Shown piece by piece: positions 1 to 5,309 of a DNA stretch of 5,972 nt (positions within the stretch are counted from its first letter, which is position 1; every line of letters starts with the position of its first letter). Both the position numbers and the translations under genes were made by a program. The DNA is taken from the NCBI GenBank assembly GCA_964194935.1, contig CAXMOL010000183.1, forward strand, positions 1-5,972, in the 5' to 3' direction. This stretch comes from JACZWZ01 sp964194935 (GTDB lineage Bacteria; Actinomycetota; Acidimicrobiia; Spongiisociales; UBA11373). The notes beneath the pieces were generated by a model that searched no databases, was not told where the DNA came from, and worked only from the letters and a program-made list of their open reading frames with translations.

Positions 1-47
1 GGAAGACAACTCAGCGATCTGAGGATCACGGAAATCGATCAAGCGTC

Positions 48-82
48 TTGACTCCCGGTGCCGGGCAGTGTCGCGGTACACT
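48..82 (+). promoter_or_regulatory. Probable promoter of the carD operon
   Basis: TACACT at 77-82 fits the actinobacterial housekeeping -10 pattern TANNNT and would start transcription near 88-90, giving a leader of about 50 nt before carD. A good -35-like TTGACT lies at 48-53, but the 23-bp spacing is well beyond the usual 16-19 bp, so the two may not act together. At the normal spacing (54-59) the sequence is CCCGGT, which is no match. The spacer contains a short dyad, CCCGG-TG-CCGGG, at 54-65. The assignment rests on motif and position only. Confidence 0.4.
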
Positions 83-92
83 GGCCACAGCG

Positions 93-114
93 GCCCTCCG
101 ATGACCCGGAGGGC
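93..114 (+). promoter_or_regulatory. Hairpin in the carD 5' leader
   Basis: GCCCTCCG (93-100) and CGGAGGGC (107-114) are perfect inverted copies around a 6-nt loop (101-106), giving an 8-bp, almost all-GC stem. If transcription starts near 89 the stem sits almost at the mRNA 5' end, where it could protect the transcript. The carD Shine-Dalgarno (131-135) lies outside it. No T-run follows, so it is a poor classical terminator, although it could be the terminator of an unseen upstream gene. The inverted repeat is seen directly; its role is inferred. Confidence 0.4.
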
Positions 115-140
115 GCCACCGACCACTACCAGGAGCCCGA

Positions 141-983
141 ATGCGCGTCTATGAACTCGCCCGCGAGCTAAAGCTCGATTCGAGTGATGTGCTGGCGCAT
201 GCCAAGAAGCTCAAGATCGATGCAAAGGGAGCCTCATCGAGCCTCGAGCCCGCTGACGCCGCCAAGATCAAGGCCGCCGCCAAGAAGAAGCCTGCGGCGA
301 AGAAGCCTGCGGCGAAGAAGCCTGCGGCGAAGAAGCCTGCGGCGAAGAAGCCTGCGGCGAAGAAGCCTGCGGCCAAGAAGCCTGCGGCCAAGAAGCCTGC
401 GGCCAAGAAGCCTGCGGCCAAGAAGCCTGCGGCCGACGCAAAACCAGCGCCAAAGCCCGGGCCAAAGAAGAAGTACGTTTCTCCGTTCACTGTGAAGGAC
501 AAGGTGGTCTACCCCCACCACGGTGCGGCGACCATCATCAAGAGAGAGCGTCGAGAATTCGACGGATCTCGTATCGACTTCTTCGTCCTTGAAGTAGCGA
601 TCGATCAGCTCATTCTGCGGGTTCCGGTCGAAAAGGCAGTCGATCTCGGCGTTAGGCCGGTCATCTCGAAGACTGCAGCGCGTCGGGTGTTGGCGACCTT
701 CAAGGAGGAACCGCAGGAGGCAGGCGCCAACTGGAGCCGGTGGTACAAACTCCTCACTGAGAAGATCAATTCAGGCGATATCTACCAAGTAGCCGAGGTC
801 GTACGCGACCTCACCCATGCACAACAGCTAAAGGGAATCTCCCCGGCCCTAAAACGAATGCTGTCGAAGGCGCGGTTGATTCTTGCATCAGAGCTTCGGT
901 TCGCACTCAATCTGACCGAAGAAGATGCTGTGAAGCGCCTTGATCGGGCGCTGCCGAAGGTAGAGGTTCCAGAAGAGGAGTAG
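141..983 (+). CDS. carD: CarD-family RNA polymerase-binding regulator with IF2_N-like N-terminus and KKPAA-repeat tail
   Basis: 280 aa with three parts. Residues 1-45 (MRVYELARELKL onward) resemble the small helical IF2_N domain found at the N-terminus of initiation factor IF2. Residues 49-98 are ten exact KKPAA repeats, followed by a Lys/Pro linker to about 111. Residues 116-280 are a full CarD: the RNA polymerase-interacting domain begins VVYPHHGAA, R160 matches the M. tuberculosis CarD R47 region that contacts RNA polymerase beta, and W198 in NWSRWYK matches the W85 that wedges into the upstream edge of the transcription bubble. The SGDIYQVAEVVRDL and KRMLSKARLILASEL helices follow. CarD proteins stabilise open promoter complexes and are usually about 160 aa, so this one carries some 115 extra N-terminal residues. 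The start is supported by AGGAG at 131-135, five bases upstream, and by the IF2_N match beginning at Met1. It is the first gene of a rightward operon, 15 bp before the PIN/TRAM gene. The CarD assignment is firm, the IF2_N call is good by eye, and the function of the extension is unknown. Confidence 0.92.
   Translation: MRVYELARELKLDSSDVLAHAKKLKIDAKGASSSLEPADAAKIKAAAKKKPAAKKPAAKKPAAKKPAAKKPAAKKPAAKKPAAKKPAAKKPAAKKPAADAKPAPKPGPKKKYVSPFTVKDKVVYPHHGAATIIKRERREFDGSRIDFFVLEVAIDQLILRVPVEKAVDLGVRPVISKTAARRVLATFKEEPQEAGANWSRWYKLLTEKINSGDIYQVAEVVRDLTHAQQLKGISPALKRMLSKARLILASELRFALNLTEEDAVKRLDRALPKVEVPEEE
285..434 (+). repeat. Ten-unit 15-bp tandem repeat encoding KKPAA inside carD
   Basis: The array is ten in-frame units of AAGAAGCCTGCGGCN with no interruptions. 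Units 1-5 end in GCG and units 6-10 end in GCC, the only difference among all ten. It encodes (KKPAA)10, carD residues 49-98, resembling the Lys/Ala/Pro tails of histone H1, HU-type HupB and AlgP, which bind DNA non-specifically through charge. Near-perfect identity at the DNA level, including synonymous positions, points to recent expansion or ongoing homogenisation by slippage or unequal recombination. Copy number probably varies between strains, always in frame because the unit is 15 bp. Confidence 0.95.
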
Positions 984-998
984 AGGAGGACGACAGGG

Positions 999-2066
999 AT
1001 GATCATTGAAATTATCCGACTCGTCGTCACCCTGGCAGCTACAGCTGCCGGATTCCTTATCGGTCGGAGTGCCCCCGAGTGGTACGAGACCGGCGGACCA
1101 AGCCCTGATGCAGCCATCATCCTCGGTGCTGTACTCGGTGCCGGCGTCGGATACGTCCTCGGTGGTCTCCTCGGACGGTTTTTCCGTCGATCGCTCGATC
1201 AGGCTCCCGAGATGGTGAAGCGTGCCTCAGGCCCCGAACTCTTTGCTGGTGCATTCGGCCTTATCGCCGGGTTGCTCGTCGGTGCTGTGATCTCGGTCCC
1301 GGCAATCATCCTTCTCCCCGCCGTGGTCGGCTGGCCCGGCGCAGCTCTGCTGGTGATCGTGCTCGCCTCATTCGGATCTTCGGTCTTCTCGGCCCGGGCG
1401 GATGATCTTCTGGCGGCTGCTGGCCTCGGTAAGAGGCGGGGTCGTCTGGCGGGACCCGATGAAGCTCCAATGGCGGGGTCTTTCGTGATCGACTCGTCCG
1501 CCGCCATCGACGGGCGAATTCTCGATTTGGCACGGGTGGGCCTGGTGGTCGGCCAAGTCTGGGTGCCTGCATTTGTGCTCGACGAACTGCAGGGAATAGC
1601 TGACAGTGGCCAGAAGGAGCGTCGTCGCAGAGGTCGACGTGGCTTGGATATTCTCGATGCGATTTCAGGTTTGGCCGCGGTGGACCTCCGATCCGACGAG
1701 CGAACCTTCCCCGAGTTCCCTGAAGTGGACGCAAAGCTCATCGCGTTCTGCGTCGAAGCGGGTTCAACCCTGGTGACCACCGATCACAATCTGGCGGCCG
1801 CCGCCGGGTTGCGCGGCGTCTCCGTCCTCAATCCCCATGCACTGGGTGAGTCGATGCGTCGTGTCCCGATGGCAGGCGAGACGCTGCAGCTTCTCATCGA
1901 AAAGGAGGGATCCGAACCTGGACAGGGAGTCGGATATCTCGATGATGGAACGATGGTTGTGGTCGAGGAAGCGGGTATTCACATCGGTGAAAAGATTGAT
2001 GTTGAGGTGTTCAGTGCCATGCGGACTTCGATTGGACGCATGGTTTTCGCCAAACTGGGGTCGTGA
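999..2066 (+). CDS. yacL: YacL-type membrane protein with PIN and TRAM domains
   Basis: 355 aa. Four hydrophobic segments lie at about residues 2-23, 38-60, 79-103 and 105-130, followed by a cytoplasmic PIN domain (about 160-280) and a C-terminal TRAM domain (about 290-352). The PIN domain shows the acidic positions of a metal-dependent nuclease: D165 (VIDSSAAIDGR, with D171 nearby), D195/E196 (VLDEL), D244 (VDAKL) and D262 (VTTDHNL). The Arg-rich RRRRGRRGLD at 208-217 is typical of this PIN subfamily. TRAM domains bind RNA, so a membrane-anchored RNA-acting nuclease is likely, but the substrate of this family is not established to my knowledge. AGGAGG at 984-989, nine bases before the ATG, supports the start. 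The TGA overlaps the ispD GTG by 4 bp, implying translational coupling. The same architecture lies directly upstream of ispD in Bacillus subtilis (yacL). The architecture is clear; the symbol is given by analogy. Confidence 0.85.
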   Translation: MIIEIIRLVVTLAATAAGFLIGRSAPEWYETGGPSPDAAIILGAVLGAGVGYVLGGLLGRFFRRSLDQAPEMVKRASGPELFAGAFGLIAGLLVGAVISVPAIILLPAVVGWPGAALLVIVLASFGSSVFSARADDLLAAAGLGKRRGRLAGPDEAPMAGSFVIDSSAAIDGRILDLARVGLVVGQVWVPAFVLDELQGIADSGQKERRRRGRRGLDILDAISGLAAVDLRSDERTFPEFPEVDAKLIAFCVEAGSTLVTTDHNLAAAAGLRGVSVLNPHALGESMRRVPMAGETLQLLIEKEGSEPGQGVGYLDDGTMVVVEEAGIHIGEKIDVEVFSAMRTSIGRMVFAKLGS

Positions 2067-2683
2067 GCATATTTGGAATCGTCGTGGCAGCAGGGACCGG
2101 CGAACGTTTTGGTCGGCCCAAGTCCTCGGTTGACATCTCTGGACGGCCCATGTGGAGGTGGTCTTTCGACGCACTCGAGTCCGGCGGCTGCGACCAAGTC
2201 GTCGTAGTCGGCGATGTGGCTGGGGGAGTTCCCGGCGGTGACCGGCGGAGGGATTCGGTGGCGGCCGGCCTTGCCGTGGCCCCCGCCGCAACAACCTACG
2301 TCCTCGTCCACGATGCCGCTCGACCGCTGGCATCTGCGGATCTGGTGCGGCGGGTGATCGAGCGACTCCGGGTGGGGGACGTCGAGGCGGTGGTGCCCTC
2401 GATTGCCGTGCGCGACACTCTCAAGCATGTGAGCGGCGATGTTGTCGATCGGACCATCGACCGGACCGACCTGGTTGTCGCGCAGACTCCTCAGGGATTT
2501 ACGTTTGAAGCTCTGGTTCGAAGTCACGAGGCAAACGATGGGGATGCAACCGATGATGCGGTCTTGGTCGAGCGCAGTGGCGGATCGGTTGTGATCGTGG
2601 CCGGGGAAGATCACAATCTGAAGGTGACTTATCCGGGCGACCTGGCTGTGGCAATGGCGCTGGCAAAGGAGTTGGCACGGTGA
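2063..2683 (+). CDS. ispD: 2-C-methyl-D-erythritol 4-phosphate cytidylyltransferase
   Basis: 206 aa. IspD joins CTP and 2-C-methyl-D-erythritol 4-phosphate to make CDP-methylerythritol, releasing pyrophosphate, in the MEP isoprenoid pathway. Family signatures appear in order: the nucleotide-binding loop AAGTGERFGRPK (R15, K20), GGDRRRDSVAAGL, HDAARP (D84, R87), VRDT (T119), TPQGF (T142) and NLKVTYPGDL (K187). These match the E. coli catalytic or binding residues R20, K27, D106, R109, T140, T165 and K213. The protein is about 25-30 residues shorter than E. coli (236) or M. tuberculosis (231) IspD. Most of the loss lies between VVVVGD (about residue 52) and the GGDRRR motif. The GTG start overlaps the stop of the PIN/TRAM gene (GTGA) and has no strong Shine-Dalgarno, so translation is probably coupled. 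No ATG start is available without losing the nucleotide loop. It overlaps ispF by another GTGA. IspE, the intervening step, is not in this window. Confidence 0.94.
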   Translation: MSIFGIVVAAGTGERFGRPKSSVDISGRPMWRWSFDALESGGCDQVVVVGDVAGGVPGGDRRRDSVAAGLAVAPAATTYVLVHDAARPLASADLVRRVIERLRVGDVEAVVPSIAVRDTLKHVSGDVVDRTIDRTDLVVAQTPQGFTFEALVRSHEANDGDATDDAVLVERSGGSVVIVAGEDHNLKVTYPGDLAVAMALAKELAR

Positions 2684-3171
2684 GGGTCGGATGGGGCGTG
2701 GACGCTCATCGCTTCACCGCCGATGGGGAAGTGCTGCTCGCCGGGATCGTCGCCGACCTCACCAGAGGAATTGATGCCACCTCAGACGGCGATGTGGCTG
2801 CTCACGCCGTGATCGATGCCCTCCTCGGAGCTGCCGCCATGGGCGACATCGGCTCTCATTACTCGTCTGACGATCCGCGATGGACGGATGCCGACAGCAT
2901 GGAGATGCTGGCAGATGCCGTTCGACTCGTGGTTGGGGGCGACTTCTCGATCGTCTCAGTCGATCTGACGGTTGTAGCTCAGACCGTTCGGATCGGTCCG
3001 ATTCGAGAAGCGATGCGTGCGGCGATCGCCACCACTCTCCAGATTGCTCTCGATGCGGTTTCAGTAAAGGCCACCACCTCGGACGGGCTGGGATTTACGG
3101 GTCGCGACGAAGGAATCGCCGTGTTTGCTGTCGCTGTGCTCGACGGTGGTTCAGAGGACGTTCAGGGCTGA
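2680..3171 (+). CDS. ispF: 2-C-methyl-D-erythritol 2,4-cyclodiphosphate synthase
   Basis: 163 aa, normal length (E. coli 159). IspF cyclises CDP-methylerythritol 2-phosphate to methylerythritol 2,4-cyclodiphosphate with release of CMP, working as a trimer with Zn and a second divalent metal. The residue numbering matches E. coli IspF. The metal ligands D8 and H10 (GVDAHRF) and H42 (SDGDVAAH) are present, as are the substrate residues S35, D36, T132 and T133 and R142 in GFTGRDEG. Several usually conserved positions differ: H34 is Thr (ATSDGD for the family AHSDGD), P103-K104 of the cytidine loop are Val-Arg (AQTVRI for AQAPKM), and G143 is Asp. The GTG start overlaps the ispD stop and is preceded by AAAGGAG at 2665-2671, eight bases upstream. 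The 3' end overlaps the convergent phosphodiesterase gene by 21 bp. The identity is secure; the active-site substitutions may be a lineage trait. Confidence 0.94.
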   Translation: MRVGWGVDAHRFTADGEVLLAGIVADLTRGIDATSDGDVAAHAVIDALLGAAAMGDIGSHYSSDDPRWTDADSMEMLADAVRLVVGGDFSIVSVDLTVVAQTVRIGPIREAMRAAIATTLQIALDAVSVKATTSDGLGFTGRDEGIAVFAVAVLDGGSEDVQG

Positions 3172-3861
3172 GTGGGCGATGTCGGGTGCGTTGGTGGCGA
3201 TTCCACCGACGCCTAGGCCGGCAAGTCGCATCATTTCGACTGGGTCATCCAACGTCCAAACCACCACTTCAACCCCAGCCAGACCGGCGGTGTCGAGGAT
3301 ATGAGAACCATGGTCACCGCTCATCGTTGAGTAATGAGGCAGCAAGAGTTCATGGCCGGCTGCGGCGGCTGCTTGCGTCACTGCCGCGGGATCGATGCCT
3401 CGACCGATGAGCCAGCCGGTGCGCAACCCAGCGCCGCTGGCCACGGCCACCGAATCGGAGTTGAACGAAGTCACCACTATGTCGTCACCACCGTGGATGG
3501 CTACGAGGGCTTTGGTGACTGCGTCGTCGGGGTCCCAATCCGCGTCACGCGGGTCGTTCTTCACCTCGACGTCGACCCACATTCCGGTGCAGGCGTCGAT
3601 GGCCTCGGCGAGGTCGGGCACCCATGGAGCGAGATCGCGCAGTTCTCGTCGGCTCATTGCGATGATCGGACGGTCGCACCCAGCCACCGTGTCGTCGTGG
3701 TGAACGATGAGTACGTCATCGGCCGTTCGTCTTGTATCGAGTTCAACGGCATCGGCTCCGAGTTCTGCCGCCAGCCGGAAGGCCTCGATCGTGTTTTCGC
3801 GGGCGGCAAGCGAAGCGCCACGATGGGCAATGATCCACGGTCGTCCCTGTGGGTGAGGCAT
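3151..3861 (-). CDS. Glycerophosphodiester phosphodiesterase (GDPD family)
   Basis: 236 aa, no signal peptide or membrane segment, so probably a cytosolic UgpQ-like enzyme that hydrolyses glycerophosphodiesters to glycerol 3-phosphate and an alcohol. The TIM-barrel signatures are present: HRG at 13-15, EN at 22-23, the metal-binding ELD at 40-42, HHDDTV at 54-59 (catalytic His), VEVKN at 98-102 (E99, K101), SFNSDSV, and WTLDD followed by GVGGIATNAPD near the C-terminus. The ATG at 3859-3861 is followed at once by the barrel start (PWIIAHRG), leaving no room for a later start. No Shine-Dalgarno precedes it, and a TACGCT -10-like motif lies seven bases upstream, suggesting a leaderless mRNA. 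It points against its neighbours, converging on ispF (21-bp overlap) and diverging from cysS (44-bp gap), so it looks inserted into an otherwise conserved cluster. The exact substrate cannot be told from sequence. Confidence 0.9.
   Translation of the reverse strand: MPHPQGRPWIIAHRGASLAARENTIEAFRLAAELGADAVELDTRRTADDVLIVHHDDTVAGCDRPIIAMSRRELRDLAPWVPDLAEAIDACTGMWVDVEVKNDPRDADWDPDDAVTKALVAIHGGDDIVVTSFNSDSVAVASGAGLRTGWLIGRGIDPAAVTQAAAAAGHELLLPHYSTMSGDHGSHILDTAGLAGVEVVVWTLDDPVEMMRLAGLGVGGIATNAPDIAHSALNVL
3188..3212 (+). terminator. Candidate hairpin terminator of the carD-ispF operon
   Basis: GCGTTGGTGG (3188-3197) pairs with CCACCGACGC (3203-3212) across a 5-nt loop, a 10-bp stem with one G-U wobble. 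It starts 17 bp past the ispF stop, where transcription must end or run antisense through the phosphodiesterase gene. No T-run follows, which is common for actinobacterial terminators but weakens the call. The stem lies inside the 3' coding part of the minus-strand gene (GVGGIATNAP), so it could also be chance. Confidence 0.3.
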
Positions 3862-3868
3862 GTCGAGG

Positions 3869-3874
3869 AGCGTA
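3869..3874 (-). promoter_or_regulatory. Possible -10 element of the phosphodiesterase gene
   Basis: Read on the minus strand this is TACGCT (pattern TANNNT), ending seven bases before the ATG at 3861. That spacing would put the transcription start on or next to the A of the start codon, i.e. a leaderless mRNA, consistent with the absence of a Shine-Dalgarno. No -35 is recognisable about 17 bases further upstream. It is a short motif and could be chance. Confidence 0.3.
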
Positions 3875-3886
3875 CCGGTCGACTGA

Positions 3887-3892
3887 TACCAT
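3887..3892 (+). promoter_or_regulatory. Possible -10 element of cysS
   Basis: TACCAT fits TANNNT and lies 13 bases before the cysS ATG at 3906, which would leave a leader of only about 6-7 nt. No Shine-Dalgarno precedes cysS, so initiation on a very short or absent leader is plausible. Because the upstream gene points the other way, cysS needs its own promoter in or near this 44-bp spacer. No convincing -35 was found. Confidence 0.3.
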
Positions 3893-3905
3893 CGTCCGGT
3901 CTCTG

Positions 3906-5309
3906 ATGCAGGTCTACAACACCTTCGGCCGGTCGGTTCAGCCCTTCGAAACCCGGGATCCGGGTCAGGTGGGAATGTACGTGTGTGGCCCGACCGTGCA
4001 GTCGGCTCCTCATGTCGGACATGGCCGCCAGGCGGTCGCTTTCGATGTGATTCGTCGCTACCTCGAATGGCGTGGATTCGACGTGAAATACGTCGCCAAC
4101 ATCACCGACATCGAGGACAAGATCATCGCCGCCGCCGGTGAGCAGGGGATCTCGACCGTTGAAGTAGCAGAACGCGCCAGGGCCCAGTTCTTTGATGCAT
4201 ACGACCGGCTGCGGGTGCGCCCCTACGACGCCATCACGTCAGCCACCGACCACATCGGTGAGATGATCGAGATGATCGAGCAACTCATCGGGCGCGAGCA
4301 TGCTTATGCAGCAGGTGGCGATGTGTACTTTGCAGTCCGCTCCCTCCCGACCTACGGCGAACTGAGCGGCCGAAATGTCGATGACTTGGTGTCTGGGGCT
4401 CGCATCGAGCCGGGTGAACACAAACGAGATCCGCTCGATTTCGCGTTGTGGAAGGCGTCGAAGGCCGATGAACCAAGTTGGGATTCACCGTGGGGGCCGG
4501 GACGCCCCGGTTGGCATATTGAGTGCTCAGCCATGGCGCACAAGGAGCTTGGATTCGGCTTCGATATCCACGGTGGCGGACTCGATCTCATATTTCCGCA
4601 CCACGAGAACGAGATAGCCCAGTCTGAGGCCGCCGAAGGCGACCGCCCTTTCGCTCGCTACTGGCTCCACAACGGAATGGTCCGGTTGAAGGGCGACAAG
4701 ATGGCCAAGTCGCTGGGGAACGTGGTCGGTCTGCTCGACCTTCTCGACGAGTATCGACCCGAGGCCGTGCGGCTCTTCTACTTGCGTGCCCACTACCGCC
4801 AGCCGATCGACTACTCGCCGGAGCTGGTCGCCGATGCAGAGGCCGCCCTGGATCGGCTGTGGGCCTTTCGTCGGCGTGGTGGCGATCCTCAAGGCGAGCC
4901 CGATGCGGCTGCCCTCGCCCAATTTCAAGCAGCAATGGACGACGACTTCAACACAGCCGAAGCGATGAGCGTCCTGTTCGATCTCGTCCGCGACGGGAAC
5001 CGTCGCCTGGATGCCGGCGAGGACGTCGGCCCTCACGTCGCCGCCTTTGACGAGTTGGTCGGTGTCCTTGGGCTCGACGAACCGGCCGGTGGCGTAGACG
5101 ACCTGAAGGAACAACTGAGCGCCATCGCCGAGCAGTTTGAGGTGGATGGCTCAGAGCCGATTGAACTTGTGGAAGGCCTGATCGCAGCCCGAACGGCGGC
5201 GCGCTCTGGGCGCGACTTTGCGCGAAGCGATGCGATTCGCGATTCGCTCGCCGACACCGGAGTGATTCTTGAGGATGGGGCGGATGGCACGAGCTGGCAT
5301 CGGCGCTGA
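3906..5309 (+). CDS. cysS: Cysteinyl-tRNA synthetase
   Basis: 467 aa, normal length (E. coli 461). This class I synthetase charges tRNA-Cys with cysteine at the expense of ATP. Visible signatures are the HIGH motif as HVGH at 36-39 within PHVGHGR, NITDIEDKI shortly after, and KMSKS as KMAKS at 265-269 followed by LGN. The zinc ligands are C27 (CGPT), C207 (GWHIECSAMA), H232 and E236 (FPHHENEIAQSEA), matching E. coli C28, C209, H234 and E238. A helical C-terminal tRNA-binding region follows from about 330, including DDDFNTAEAM. It is the full cysteinyl enzyme rather than MshC, the mycothiol ligase paralogue, judging by length and the complete C-terminal region. The ATG at 3906 fits the usual family N-terminus. 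The frame stays open upstream to a GTG at 3849, but that would add 19 unrelated residues and overlap the divergent gene. The 3' end overlaps the methyltransferase gene by 26 bp. Confidence 0.96.
   Translation: MQVYNTFGRSVQPFETRDPGQVGMYVCGPTVQSAPHVGHGRQAVAFDVIRRYLEWRGFDVKYVANITDIEDKIIAAAGEQGISTVEVAERARAQFFDAYDRLRVRPYDAITSATDHIGEMIEMIEQLIGREHAYAAGGDVYFAVRSLPTYGELSGRNVDDLVSGARIEPGEHKRDPLDFALWKASKADEPSWDSPWGPGRPGWHIECSAMAHKELGFGFDIHGGGLDLIFPHHENEIAQSEAAEGDRPFARYWLHNGMVRLKGDKMAKSLGNVVGLLDLLDEYRPEAVRLFYLRAHYRQPIDYSPELVADAEAALDRLWAFRRRGGDPQGEPDAAALAQFQAAMDDDFNTAEAMSVLFDLVRDGNRRLDAGEDVGPHVAAFDELVGVLGLDEPAGGVDDLKEQLSAIAEQFEVDGSEPIELVEGLIAARTAARSGRDFARSDAIRDSLADTGVILEDGADGTSWHRR

Noticed and set aside
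1..51. Possible 3' end of an upstream gene (a frame ending in TGA at 49-51)
   Set aside because: Only 16 codons are visible and other frames also stop nearby at 20-22 and 102-104; no family can be recognised, so it is not called.
285..434. Regular short repeats that might suggest a CRISPR array or satellite
   Set aside because: Units are directly adjacent with no spacers, exactly in frame with carD, and encode a known type of basic tail.
149..521. Several long open frames on both strands across the KKPAA array
   Set aside because: A 15-bp stop-free repeat keeps all frames open. These frames encode only low-complexity products (AGFLA, RRSL, SWPQA) and lack ribosome sites; carD is the real gene.
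1199..1780. 193-aa minus-strand open frame opposite the PIN/TRAM gene
   Set aside because: It is antisense to a gene with clear domains, is rich in Arg/Ser/Pro as expected for a GC-rich shadow, and shows no recognisable motif.
1764..2614. Overlapping minus-strand open frames (189 and 211 aa) opposite the PIN/TRAM and ispD genes
   Set aside because: They have no family motifs, and the plus strand here carries two well-supported genes with coupled starts.
3849..3905. Upstream GTG extension of cysS by 19 residues
   Set aside because: The added residues match nothing at the cysteinyl-tRNA synthetase N-terminus and would overlap the divergent gene's start; Met at 3906 fits the family.
3334..3906. 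190-aa plus-strand open frame through the GDPD region
   Set aside because: It is a shadow of the minus-strand phosphodiesterase, whose catalytic motifs are unmistakable.
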